Positions 46,390-58,067 of a stretch of 64,000 bases of DNA are shown here, in pieces. Under the pieces are notes generated by a model. That model saw nothing but the letters and a program-made list of their open reading frames with translations, was not told the origin of the DNA and did no database searches. Source of the stretch: Bradysia coprophila (lineage: Eukaryota > Arthropoda > Insecta > Diptera > Sciaridae); assembly GCF_014529535.1 (NCBI RefSeq), contig NW_023503374.1, positions 4,650,001 to 4,714,000 on the forward strand, read 5' to 3'. Numbering within the stretch: position 1 is the stretch's first letter; each line of letters opens with the position of its first letter. Position numbers and translations under genes: made by a program.

Positions 46390-46512
46390 TCGGTAATGAG
46401 GAATCTCGCGCCGGCGTGATTCACAATGATAAACAAAGTGACATGTTCCTTATACAAAATGTGTCATTTTGTGTATCATTGTGAATTACGCCGGCGCGAG
46501 ATTCCTAGCAGC
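46390..46512. repeat. Palindromic hairpin element with GCGCCGGCGTGATTC arms
   Basis: GGAATCTCGCGCCGGCGTGA at the left is mirrored by ACGCCGGCGCGAGATTCC at the right, with CACAATGATA..TATCATTGTG inside. It is unusually GC-rich for this window and could fold into a stable stem. Confidence 0.65.
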
Positions 46513-46834
46513 CATCAGATCCTATTTTAATCGTATCCGACCAATATTTCAGACTAACAGCTCTTTGTAATCTTTTTAAAATTTATTGAGCCAAACCTTA
46601 TCTTCTCTTCATTAGAAATTTACAGTTGAAGATAAGAAGTTCTTTAACATAGTGTTCAATACCAATATAAAAAGGTCACACACTCGTCTTTCCGGAAATT
46701 TCGCCTTCAGACAGTCATTTCATTTATTTCTGCGTATTGCATCATTTAAGCTTGCAGCACCGGTATCTCTTGCTGTCTGTGAAAGACTAGTTTTAAAAAA
46801 TTTCGCGAACTTTTTGTTTCTCGAAAGGACGGTC

Positions 46835-47235
46835 CAATACCCTCTCTAGCAACCAAACTTCGTTTTGACGCAGTCAAAATACCACCTTATTTTGACAAAT
46901 GTGCCACTGACTTTTTCTTGTAATAGAGTTGCCGTGCCGCGCTCCTTTATTAAGCAATATTGGCGTCACTCGAACAAGACAAACTTTAAACTTTATTTCA
47001 TTTTTGCACACCAAAATAACGGAGCAACACAAAAAAAACACGTCACAATCACAAATTATTCATTTTCGAACACCGAGATGGTTAATCAAGACGTAATATT
47101 TTCAACACAAAAAATTAAATAGCTGCTCATACTTCATTTAATTTATTTTTAAAAGTGTAAAATTTTCTATGACAGAATACACTGTAAAGTTTTACCACCT
47201 TAATTTTCCTAGTTTGGTTGCTAGAGAGGGTATTG
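46835..47235. mobile_element. 401 bp TIR element upstream of secreted gene 6
   Basis: It runs from CAATACCCTCTCTAGCAACC to GGTTGCTAGAGAGGGTATTG, with arms extending to AAACT. GACGGTC is repeated at 46828-46834 and 47236-47242 (7 bp; the 8th base differs). CA..TG ends recall the 40322 element but the sequences differ. It is absent from the homologous upstream region of gene 5. Confidence 0.8.
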
Positions 47236-47415
47236 GACGGTCTATATCGTACGAATATATTTTAGAAGACACGAGATAAACTGATATGCTAATTTGGACG
47301 GCATATAAATTCAATCTGGTAAAAGAAACCTACGAAAAAAATTGGAAATTGTGCATAAAAATGTTCCGTGATGAGCTCTTGCTGTTAGTATCAAACTGTC
47401 GCTCTGTTCTAAACC

Positions 47416-48352
47416 ATGGGTTATTATTTAGCTCTGCTTGTTTTATCAGTGAGTACTCTGGCGCATTTCACTAACGCATGTCAATTTGGAAGCGAGGCCA
47501 TACAGGAAGTCTATGATCGATTTGAAATATTCAGAAAAACGAAAGCATTCGATCCAACTGATCCGAAAGTTCCATTAAAACAATATCAATTTTACAATGA
47601 CAACGGCAATAGGAGATTAGCGTAAGTTTCGCATGAAAATGATTTCTTGTTGTTGGTATGTAGTCAGAAATCCTAAGTTGACGGTCATATCATGTTGGAT
47701 GTTTCATGTGTCTCTAGTTTTGAAGTCAACGGAGTTTATATGTCGGAACATTATACCATCGACGGCGATAATAAAATTCAAACGAAAAATGGACAGTATC
47801 GTATCGATGACGGTGTGATTCTCAATTATAAGCGTGACGAGAACGGTGAATTTTCATTTGATGACTGGTCGAAACATAAGAAATTCCAATCATCACTACG
47901 GAGCATCGATGCTGAGCTACCAAGTGATTGTAAGTTTAAGCCCACAAAATTGGAAATCGACTTTTTCGAATTTCCTTTCAGTCGAGGAGGATTACAAACA
48001 AGTTATGGTTGACTTAAACGCAATGAGAAAGAAAATGTTCGACTTTCAAAAAGGACTTAGCCAAAAAGACGTCGAACGCGTTCAGTTGTTTGAGGTTTCT
48101 ACACTTTCGAACGGTGGATTCTATACGCAGTGAGTAATTGGAAAAAATTCTATTGTAAAAGAAAGACTAGAATATCGTAACGTCGTCAGATATATCGACA
48201 ATGATGGGGGAAGTTTAACCGTTTACAAGCAGAATGAAAGCGACTCCATTTCTGGGCGACTCTCGTGTCATTATATGGACCAGAAATACAAAATTGTGGA
48301 TGGGAAGGTTGTTGCCGATGGGGAACCCTTCGTTCCAGTAGTGTTAGATTGA
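47416..48352 (+). CDS. Secreted orphan-family protein, gene 6
   Basis: Four exons: 47416-47621, 47718-47929, 47982-48129, 48190-48352 (242 aa). Signal peptide MGYYLALLVLSVSTLAHFTNA, mature start CQFGSEAIQEVYDRFEIFRK. Exon 2 has YKRDENGEFSFDDWSKHKKF, exon 3 MRKKMFDFQKGLSQKDVERV with one codon fewer than its sisters, exon 4 GRLSCHYMDQKYKIVDGKV, ending VPVVLD rather than VPVYH. Core promoter: GCATAAAAATG (about 47357) and CTGTTAGTATC (about 47390). It is the last copy before the satellite block and seems intact. Confidence 0.88.
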
Positions 48353-48960
48353 ATAACGTCGGTTCTACTTTTTATGAGTGCATTCAATTAATCAATACAT
48401 TTTTTAAATTGCAACACTGAATTTGTGTATTACATTTACTTAGTTGGACAGTGTGTTTTCTTTCTGACCTGACTTCCCCCTTGACCCAATGACCTTACAA
48501 ACTTGGATGTTTGGCTTAATTTGATAATTAAATGCATGTCAACAAAGCCAAATACACCTGTTTTTGACTAAGATGTTACTAACGAATTCACGATAGTATT
48601 TTTTTCACCTAAAAAATGTAAAAACATAGCTAACGCCGACCCGTACGAAACACCTATTCGTATCAAAAGCCTTTATTGTGAAACTCTTCATTTCACTTAC
48701 TTACATTTTCTTTTCTGCTGAAAAACTATTGTCCCTTTAAAATCACTTGCATTATCCACTCTTTGCCTTGCTATCATCAACAAATAAATTGCTGGAGGCA
48801 ATATAGACAGCCCCGTACGAAGTCAAATTTCATAAATTCCCATTTAAACAGCTATATACCGCTATGTTTACCTATATTTCACTATAAATAAACATTCCAC
48901 AAATGAATTTGCTATTATATAGCTCTACATGCCTGTATATTGCTCAATATAGCTGTATAT
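48353..48960. other. Spacer between gene array and satellite block
   Basis: No gene seen. From about 48850 the sequence becomes a run of CTATATRNCTATAT-like words that is also found at about 38120-38520 and 51270-51330, which marks the start of the repeat block. Confidence 0.45.
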
Positions 48961-48970
48961 AGATAGACAA

Positions 48971-49184
48971 AAACCTCTTAGAAGGGGAAGGCTGACGCAA
49001 GTCCTTTACTTACAAAAGTATTGATATCAGAAAGGGTGACGCTCAAGGCTCCGATACGCAAAAATGTAACTTTAACACTAATTCTTTGTTGAGCCTTGAG
49101 CGTCACCCTTTCTGATATCAATATTTTTGTAAGTAAAGGACTTGGGTCAACCTTCCTCTTCTAAGAGGTTTTTGTCTGATATCA
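48971..49184. repeat. Inverted repeat, GTGACGCAAGTCC family
   Basis: AAAAACCTCTTAGAAGGGGA .. GACGCAAGTCCTTTACTTAC .. TTGATATCAGAAAGGGTGAC is mirrored around a short centre (about 49080) and ends CTCTTCTAAGAGGTTTTT. It shares the ACTTACAAAAG..TGATATC words with the 55581-56115 palindrome. Confidence 0.75.
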
Positions 49185-49239
49185 GTACTTTTGTAAGTTT
49201 TAAGGTTAAAGCGCCAGTTATAACATATCAAAACCACAT

Positions 49240-50010
49240 TTGAAACAGAAAAATCCAACTACCCGACAATTTTCATATTTGCTTCTAAAACACTGAGACT
49301 TTGTGGAAGACACCAACCTTAAAATTGAAACACTTTTCCAGTTTTGGTCATTTTAAATGACTCATTTCGCCCGTATTCTACTTCCAAAATTCTGAGACTT
49401 TGCTGAAGACACCAATTCTCCATCTGCCAATGGCAGATTCTGCCATACATTTCCAAAAAAGGCTAAAAACATAAAATTGAAACACTTTTCCAGTTTTGTT
49501 CATTTTGCCCGTTTTCTACTCTCAAAACTCTAAGACTTTACCAAAGAAACCAACCATCCATCTGCCACACTTCCCGACATAAGTCTAAAAACTGATAGTG
49601 ATCAAATTTTTCCAGTTTTTGTACATACTGCCCGTATTCTACTCCGAAAACTCTAAGACTTTGCCAAAGAAACCAACCATCCATCTGCCACACTTCCCGA
49701 AATAAGTCTAAGAACTGATAGTGATCAAATTTTTCCAGTTTTTGTTTATACTGCCCTATTCTACTCTCAAAACTCTAAGACTTTGCCGAAGAAACCAACC
49801 TTCCATCTGCCACAGTTCTCCAGATAAATCTAAAAACTGATAGTGACCAAATTTTTCCAGTTTTTGCACATAAGGCCATATTCTACTCCCAAAACTCTGA
49901 GAGTTTGCCGAAGAAACGAACGTTCTATCTGTCATAGAGATCCTGAGATAAATCTAAAAACTGATAGTGACCAAATTTTTGCACATACGGCCATTTTCTA
50001 CTCCAAAACT
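49240..50010. repeat. ~123 bp tandem minisatellite, about six copies
   Basis: The unit contains TTCTACTCCCAAAACTCTGA, GACTTTGCCRAAGAAACCAA, CCATCTGCCACA and AAAACTGATAGTG. The ACTGATAGTG word recurs at 49591, 49714, 49836 and 49960 (spacing 122-124). Earlier units (about 49255-49560) are more diverged. The open frames across it are by-products of the repeat. Confidence 0.85.
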
Positions 50011-50118
50011 GAAAGTAAAAAACATTCCAGTTTCATCTACAAACAGCCTACATATCATAACATATCGAGAAACACATGCAAATACTTACACACACATATA
50101 AAACGTTAATTTTATATC

Positions 50119-51330
50119 ATGGCCCTACGTTAGTGAAGGGCCGTGACGCAAGTCCGTTCACACTGAAAAATTTGACAAAAAAAAAATTCCGCAGGACTGA
50201 CTTTTCCCTCTTTGCTCCTACTACCCCCAAAGTATTTTATTCGTAATCTGGGCGTCCATACGAGTTCAACGAGCTATCACACGCCTCATAAGGTTAAAAT
50301 TTGGCCGAGATATTAAATTTCAAAACTTGGAAATTTACAGAAATTTGTATGAAGAAATTCATTTTCATACATTTTGAAATTGATGAATTTTGCCAACCTT
50401 TGTCACTCTGTCACTCTGTCTTTTTGTCACTTTGTCACTTTGTGTATGTTAAGGACGTAATTCTAAGAAACCAATTTGAAGGAATTTTTATAAAAGCTTA
50501 TAATTTCGGAGTTATGAGCGTGTTAAGCTATTGAGCTATGGAACCTATAACTCGGAAAATATGGCAGATATAAAGTTCTTTTAAAAGACAAATTTATAGA
50601 GTTTCAGATTTCATTCGACACGTGTTTCATGGTTTTCCTAAAAAGTCGTCTATTTGGGAGCTATGAGCGTTTTAAGTGCGAACTATGTCAGCCATAACTC
50701 GGAAAATACGGCATGTGGAAACTTCGTGTAAAAGAAAAAGTTATAGAGTTTTAGATTCTAGTCGATGCGTGTTTCATGGTTTCCCTAAAAAGTCGCTTAT
50801 TTTGGAGATATGGGCGTTTTAAGTGCGAGCTATGTCAGCCATAACTCGGAAAATACTGCAGATAGAAAGTTCGTTTAAAAGACAAATTGATAGAGTTTCA
50901 CATTCTAGTCGACATGTGTTTCATGGTTTTCCCCAAAAGTTGCCCATTTAATTGTTTTATTCGTTTAAAAGACAATGTTACAGACTTTTCGATTTATACT
51001 ATTTGTCTCACAAATTTTTCTAATTACAAACAAATATAATGCACATAAACAAAATAAATGAAGCAATGATTTTGGTTGATGAGAAACCGTAAGATGACCA
51101 ATTATAGTTACATACTTACAGCTGTATGTAAATATTTTTCGAAAAAAATCTCAAATATTAAAACCACACTGCAGAACTGCATTTTTAAGTCTGCCCATTT
51201 AAACCAATCTCTAAACTATCTTTCATTTAAATTGCTAAAAGCAATACTGAAAGTCCCGCACGAAGTACCCACGCACTATATAGTAAAACACTATACAAAC
51301 AGCTATACACAGTTATATTGTTGACCTATA
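50119..51330. repeat. Satellite-bearing dispersed repeat, plus-orientation copy
   Basis: It opens GGCCCTACGTTAGTGAAGGG with GTGACGCAAGTCCGTTCACA, then CTTTGCTCCTACTACCCCCA, about three diverged 147 bp monomers (TGTTTCATGG at 50622, 50770 and 50917), and the unoccupied target of the 38611 palindrome at 51181-51188. It ends at a TATATTGTTGACCTATAT word. A second start of the same repeat follows at 51332. Confidence 0.8.
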
Positions 51331-51331
51331 T

Positions 51332-54300
51332 CATGGACCTACGTTAGTGAAGGGCCGTGACGCAAGTCCGTTCACACTGAAAAATTTGACAAAAAAAAAA
51401 TTCCGCAGGACTGAGGACCATATATACACGAACTTTTTGACTTTTCCCCCTTTGCTCCTACTACCCCTAAAGTATTTTATTCGTAATCTGGGCGTCCATA
51501 CGAGTTCAACGAGCTATCACACGCCTCATAAGGTTAAAATTTGGCCGAGATATTAAATTTCAAAACTTGGAAATTTGCAGAAATTTGTATGAAGAAATTC
51601 ATTTTCATACATTTTGAAATTGATGAATTTTACCAACCTTTGTCACTCTGTCACTTTGTCACTCTGTTAACCGAAACTTTTGAATTTACCGGCGGATTTG
51701 GCTGAAATTTTCAGGGTATGTTAAGGACATAATTCTAAGAAACTAATTTGAAGGAATTTTTATAAAAGCTTATAATTTCGGAGTTATGAGCGTGTTAAGC
51801 TATTGAGCTATGGAACCTATAACTCGGAAAATATGGCAGATAGAAAGTTCGTTTAAAAGACAAATTTATAGAGTTTCAGATTTCATTCGACACGTGTTTC
51901 ATGGTTTTCCTAAAAAGTCGTCTATTTGGGAGCTATGAGTGTTTTAAGTGCGAGCTATGTCAGCCATAACTCGGAAAATACTGCGGATAGAAAGTTCGTG
52001 TAAAAGACAAAGTTATAGAGTTTTAGATTCTAGTCGATACGTGTTTCATGGTTTTCCTAAAAAGTCTTCTATTTGGGAGCTATGAGCGTTTTAAGTGCGA
52101 ACTATGTCATCCATAACTCGGAAAATACGGCAGGTGGAAACTTCGTGTAAAAGACAAAGTTATAGAGTTTTAGATTCTAGTCGATGCGTGTTTCATGGTT
52201 TCCCTAAAAAGTCGCTTATTTTGGAGATATGGGCGTTTTAAGTGCGAGCTATGTCAGCCATAACTCGGAAAATACAGCAGATGGAAACTTCGTGTAAAAG
52301 ACAAAGTTATAGAGTTTTAGATTCTAGTCGATGCGTGTTTCATGGTTTCCCTAAAAAGTCGTCTATTTGGAAGCTATGAGCGTTTTAAGTGCGAGCTATG
52401 TCAGCCACAACTCGGAAAATACAGCAGATAGAAACTTCGTGTAAAAGACAAAGTTATAGAGTTTTAGATTCTAGTCGATACGTGTTTCATGGTTTTCCTA
52501 AAAAGTCTTCTATTTGGGAGCTATGAGCGTTTTAAGTGCGAACTATGTCATCCATAACTCGGAAAATACGGCAGGTGGAAAGTTCGTGTAAAAGACAAAG
52601 TTATAGAGTTTTAGATTCTAGTCGATGCGTGTTTCATGGTTTCCCTAAAAAGTCGTCTATTTGGAAGCTATGAGCGTTTTAAGTGCGAGCTATGTCAGCC
52701 ACAACTCGGAAAATACAGCAGATGGAAACTTCGTGTAAAAGACAAAGTTATAGAGTTTTAGATTCTAGTCGATGCGTGTTTCATGGTTTCCCTAAAAAGT
52801 CGTCTATTTGGGAGCTATTAGCGTTTTAAGTGCGAACTATGTCATCCATAACTCGGAAAATACGGCAGGTGGAAACTTCGTGTAAAAGACAAAGTTATAG
52901 AGTTTTAGATTATAGTCGATGCTTGTTTCATGGTTTCCCTAAAAAGTCGTCTATTTGGGAGCTATTAGCGTTTTAAGTGCGAGCTATGTCAGCCACAACT
53001 CGGAAAATACAGCAGATAGAAACTTCGTGTAAAAGACAAAGTTATAGAGTTTTAGATTCTAGTCGATACGTGTTTCATGGTTTTCCTAAAAAGTCTTCTA
53101 TTTGGGAGCTATGAGCGTTTTAAGTGCGAACTATGTCATCCATAACTCGGAAAATACGGCAGGTGGAAAGTTCGTGTAAAAGACAAAGTTATAGAGTTTT
53201 AGATTCTAGTCGATGCGTGTTTCATGGTTTCCCTAAAAAGTCGTCTATTTGGAAGCTATGAGCGTTTTAAGTGCGAGCTATGTCAGCCACAACTCGGAAA
53301 ATACAGCAGATGGAAACTTCGTGTAAAAGACAAAGTTATAGAGTTTTAGATTCTAGTCGATGCGTGTTTCATGGTTTCCCTAAAAAGTCGTCTATTTGGA
53401 AGCTATGAGCGTTTTAAGTGCGAGCTATGTCAGCCACAACTCGGAAAATACAGCAGATAGAAACTTCGTGTAAAAGACAAAGTTATAGAGTTTTAGATTC
53501 TAGTCGATACGTGTTTCATGGTTTTCCTAAAAAGTCTTCTATTTGGGAGCTATGAGCGTTTTAAGTGCGAACTATGTCATCCATAACTCGGAAAATACGG
53601 CAGGTGGAAAGTTCGTGTAAAAGACAAAGTTATAGAGTTTTAGATTCTAGTCGATGCGTGTTTCATGGTTTCCCTAAAAAGTCGTCTATTTGGAAGCTAT
53701 GAGCGTTTTAAGTGCGAGCTATGTCAGCCACAACTCGGAAAATACAGCAGATGGAAACTTCGTGTAAAAGACAAAGTTATAGAGTTTTAGATTCTAGTCG
53801 ATGCGTGTTTCATGGTTTCCCTAAAAAGTCGTCTATTTGGGAGCTATTAGCGTTTTAAGTGCGAACTATGTCATCCATAACTCGGAAAATACGGCAGGTG
53901 GAAACTTCGTGTAAAAGACAAAGTTATAGAGTTTTAGATTATAGTCGATGCTTGTTTCATGGTTTCCCTAAAAAGTCGTCTATTTGGGAGCTATTAGCGT
54001 TTTAAGTGCGAGCTATGTCAGCCACAACTCGGAAAATACAGCAGATAGAAACTTCGTGTAAAAGACAAAGTTATAGAGTTTTAGATTCTAGTCGATACGT
54101 GTTTCATGGTTTTCCTAAAAAGTCTTCTATTTGGGAGCTATGAGCGTTTTAAGTGCGAACTATGTCATCCATAACTCGGAAAATACGGCAGGTGGAAAGT
54201 TCGTGTAAAAGACAAAGTTATAGAGTTTTAGATTCTAGTCGATGCGTGTTTCATGGTTTCCCTAAAAAGTCGTCTATTTGGAAGCTATGAGCGTTTTAAG

Positions 54301-55420
54301 TGCGAGCTATGTCAGCCACAACTCGGAAAATACAGCAGATGGAAACTTCGTGTAAAAGACAAAGTTATAGAGTTTTAGATTCTAGTCGATGCGTGTTTCA
54401 TGGTTTCCCTAAAAAGTCGTCTATTTGGAAGCTATGAGCGTTTTAAGTGCGAGCTATGTCAGCCACAACTCGGAAAATACAGCAGATAGAAACTTCGTGT
54501 AAAAGACAAAGTTATAGAGTTTTAGATTCTAGTCGATACGTGTTTCATGGTTTTCCTAAAAAGTCTTCTATTTGGGAGCTATGAGCGTTTTAAGTGCGAA
54601 CTATGTCATCCATAACTCGGAAAATACGGCAGGTGGAAAGTTCGTGTAAAAGACAAAGTTATAGAGTTTTAGATTCTAGTCGATGCGTGTTTCATGGTTT
54701 CCCTAAAAAGTCGTCTATTTGGAAGCTATGAGCGTTTTAAGTGCGAGCTATGTCAGCCACAACTCGGAAAATACAGCAGATGGAAACTTCGTGTAAAAGA
54801 CAAAGTTATAGAGTTTTAGATTCTAGTCGATGCGTGTTTCATGGTTTCCCTAAAAAGTCGTCTATTTGGGAGCTATTAGCGTTTTAAGTGCGAACTATGT
54901 CATCCATAACTCGGAAAATACGGCAGGTGGAAACTTCGTGTAAAAGACAAAGTTATAGAGTTTTAGATTCTAGTCGATGCGTGTTTCATGGTTTCCCTAA
55001 AAAGTCGTCTATTTGGGAGCTATTAGCGTTTTAAGTGCGAGCTATGTCAGCCACAACTCGGAAAATACAGCAGATGGAAACTTCGTGTAAAAGACAAAGT
55101 TATAGAGTTTTAGATTATAGTCGATGCTTGTTTCATGGTTTCCCTAAAAAGTCGCTTATTTTGGAGATATGGGCGTTTTAAGTGCGAGCTATGTCAGCCA
55201 TAACTCGGAAAATACTGCAGATAGAAAGTTCGTTTAAAAGACAAATTGATAGAGTTTTACATTCTAGTCGACACGTGTTTCATGGTTTTCTTAAAAAGTC
55301 GCTTATTTGGGAGCTATGAGCGTTTTAAGTGCCTCAAATTTTCGATTTTGGTCAAATTTTCGAAATTCGTGAATTTTTCGATTTTAGACTTTTCGATTTT
55401 CATCAAATTTTTGAATTCCG
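51332..55420. repeat. 147 bp satellite array with a 7-monomer higher-order repeat
   Basis: After a second GACCTACGTTAGTGAAGGGC head, about 24 monomers follow at exactly 147 bp spacing: TGTTTCATGG at 51895, 52042, 52189, 52336, 52483, then every 147 bp to 55276. Monomer types distinguished by GATACG/GATGCG/GATGCTTG, CTTCTATTTGGG/CGTCTATTTGGA and CGGCAGGTGG/CAGCAGATGG follow the order a-b-c-d-a-b-b'. That order repeats from 52483 to 53512 and to 54541, a 1029 bp higher-order unit. The edges are diverged and the centre is nearly uniform, as expected from unequal exchange or rolling-circle growth. Confidence 0.93.
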
Positions 55421-55640
55421 TAAAATTTTCGATTTTCGTCAAATGAAAGCTGGAAGGTTGAGATCAAAGAAAAAGTCATACAGTTTTCTAAGAAGAATAT
55501 TTTCGTTCAAACTGCATATAGTATAATTGTCTATTATCTTCGACCCAATTCTAAAAAATCACAACTTACAAAGGAGCTGATATCGCCCAAAACCACTTGC
55601 AGTGGAGGTGTGACGCAAGTCCTGTTATCCACTTACAAAA
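55325..55640. repeat. End segment of the satellite-bearing repeat, minus orientation
   Basis: TCGATTTTCATCAAATTTTTG-type units, then AAGCTGGAAGGTTGAGATCAA, are the reverse complement of 36740-36950. It joins the last satellite monomer directly, so the GAAAATTTGACG run and the satellite belong to one composite element. Confidence 0.65.
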
Positions 55641-56115
55641 GAACTGATATCGGTGTAGGTGACGCTTACAGATTCTACACGCAAAAAGATATGCGTCACA
55701 AATGGCAGCTGATGAGCAAAGTACGCGAAAGTTTTATCAACAAAAATCTTACCAGAAAAATTTTAGGAAGAAAATTATAATAAAAAAGTTTGCGTCACAA
55801 GTGGCAGATGTTGAGGAAGGAAAATTTTTATAATTGTGAAATATATTCCTTTAATGAATGGAATTCAAACGGAAGAAAGCCGAATCATCTGCCACTTTTT
55901 GACGCAAACTTTTTTATTATAATTTTCTTCCTAAAATTTTTCAGGTAAGATTTTTGTTGATAAAACTTTCGCGTACTTTGCTCATCAGCTGCCATTTGTG
56001 ACGCATATCTTTTTGCGTGTAGAATCTGTAAGCGTCACCTACACCGATATCAGTTCTTTTGTAAGTGGATAACAGGACTTGCGTCACACCTCCACTGCAA
56101 GTGGTTTTGGGCGAT
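55581..56115. repeat. 535 bp near-perfect palindrome
   Basis: The arms of about 230 bp run from ATCGCCCAAAACCACTTGCA to TGCAAGTGGTTTTGGGCGAT around a loop of about 77 bp (about 55811-55887). Words include GTGACGCAAGTCCTGTTATC, AACTGATATCGGTGTAGGTG and AAAGTTTGCGTCACAAGTGG. Arm identity is very high, with only a few mismatches by eye. It would fold to a long hairpin as RNA. Confidence 0.88.
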
Positions 56116-58060
56116 TTTAATATATGGGGCTTGTATGGGAACTTTCGAAAGCCCTAGCTCCTAAACGAGATCATGTCGACCCAAATTTAGTCTTAGAATC
56201 ATGCCCAGAAACTAATCCCAAAATTTCAGCAAAATCGTAGGCGCCGCTCTCGAGATAGATTCCACAAGCAAGCAAGCAAACAAACAAACAAGCAAAGGTT
56301 GGTAAAATTCATCATTTCAGAATGGGTCAAATATGACCTTTCCCATAGAAAAATCTAGACTTTGAAATGCAATATCTCGGCCAATTTTGAACATTATGAG
56401 ACGTGCGATAGCTCGTTGAACTCGTATTGACGCTCAGAAGACGATTAACATACTTTAAGAGTCGTGGGAGCCAAGGGGAAAAAGTCAAAAAGTTGCTGTA
56501 TATATGTTCCTTAGTCCCTAAAAATTTTTTTTTAATTTTTTGTAGTGTGCACTCGCGTCACGCCTGCTTACTAACGTGCAGGCATGATATATAGAAGTCC
56601 ACATATGGGATTCCTAAAACCCCCACACATAACCAATTACTTCTCTGTTAACAGAAACTCTCTAAGTACCATTTTTCCCAAGATATTTCAATTTGACTAA
56701 AATCCAATATGGCCGCCGGGAGCCATTTTGTTAGGAGACCGCAAATTTTACCGACGCTTTACATTCGTTAATACCTTTCAAACAAAAAAACTGTACGGCC
56801 GAGTAGCCAGATAAGAGCTCACTCCAAGAGACCTAGCTCACGCTCCGGTGAACATAATTTCATAAACTTTTTTTTTCCTGATTGGTACGGTCAATACCTA
56901 TCTAATAAAGCTAAAACAGACGAAATATGTTCAAATGTGGCCGACCTACAAGCAAAAACTGCTTGCCGCCCTGTGCCTGTTTAACTCACGAGTCGGTCAT
57001 CCGATTTCCATAAACTTTTTTTTTGTCGATCGGTATTGTAAATACCTTTTATTTGACGTATCACTTACAAGTGTAACGTTTAAATGTCCGGAGATATCTT
57101 CGAAAAACGTAAAGCACTTATTGGGCCCCAGCTCGGGAGGGGTCGATCCAAAATCACTTATCTTCGAACTTAGCCTGTCTTTTGACATTACCAAACGGGA
57201 AAAAAAAAAGAATTTTCAAAATCGGATGCGTTTTACTCAAGTTATCGTGCAGACAGACGGACAGACGGACATTTTTTTTTTCACTGATTTGGCATCTCTA
57301 GACAACCACAATAGGTTTCCCCTTACTCAGGGAGTCCAATTCGACGTGTTACAAACGTATGCGTAAACCTATAAGACCCCAGTACTTCGTACGGGTCTAA
57401 AAATGAAAGTGGTCGACGAACCGGTCGAAATTTCTTCGGAGTACTAACTGACATTTTAGAAATTGCCATATATCTTACAGCCAATAGTCCCTACAGCACA
57501 AGTTTTTATATTTTTAGGAACTAGGGAGTCTTTGCCTTCCAATGGAACCCTCAACTGCTGATGCGCGCATGCGTCACTGGTCAGAGAAACATTTTTATCA
57601 ATACAGTCACTGAAGCCAGTACAGTCAACAGTTCGACGTATTTGATGTCTTGTGCGATCGGCTTAGTCTAGCACTACAATCCCCTAAAATTTGAACGAAG
57701 TCGACCCCTTATTACCCGAAAAAATTTACAGCTGAAAGCCACCGATAATTGCAACAGCTCTAGCACGAAAACGACAATTCCGCGAGAGGCGAGATGTACC
57801 TCGTCGAACTCGTAATGAAGCAATGATTCGATATGTACCATACTCTTCAAAAATCCGGATACGTTGAATTTATTCTCCATACAAATTGTTCGAAGAATTC
57901 GCGATATGACTCTTAACAAAACATGTCTAAATTGTCAAAATATGTGTTTCACACGCTTTCGTAAGTCTCTTAACCTTGTCTTAACCTGTTGCTTCAGAAC
58001 CTTGAATAAGTTAACCATTACGCCATTGAGTTATATGTACCTGGAAGCACCCCACTTCAA
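56116..58060. other. Repeat-rich intergenic stretch, no gene supported
   Basis: About 56360-56590 repeats the 5500-5700 element. About 56930-57370 carries an open frame that includes a CAGACGGACAGACGGAC run and poly-T tracts, and looks like repeat sequence rather than a gene. The rest shows nothing recognisable. Confidence 0.45.
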
Positions 58061-58067
58061 GCATGAG

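Noticed and set aside
54000-55300. Possible centromere
   Set aside because: A higher-order satellite is suggestive, but about 4 kb inside a gene-bearing, transposon-rich region is not enough to claim centromere identity.
50600-55330. Regularly spaced repeats that could suggest a CRISPR array
   Set aside because: The 147 bp units are contiguous satellite monomers without unique spacers, in a eukaryotic setting with introns and LINEs.
56935-57366. 143-codon plus-strand open frame
   Set aside because: It runs through poly-T tracts and a CAGACGGACAGACGG run, and shows no domain. Repeat sequence is the better explanation.
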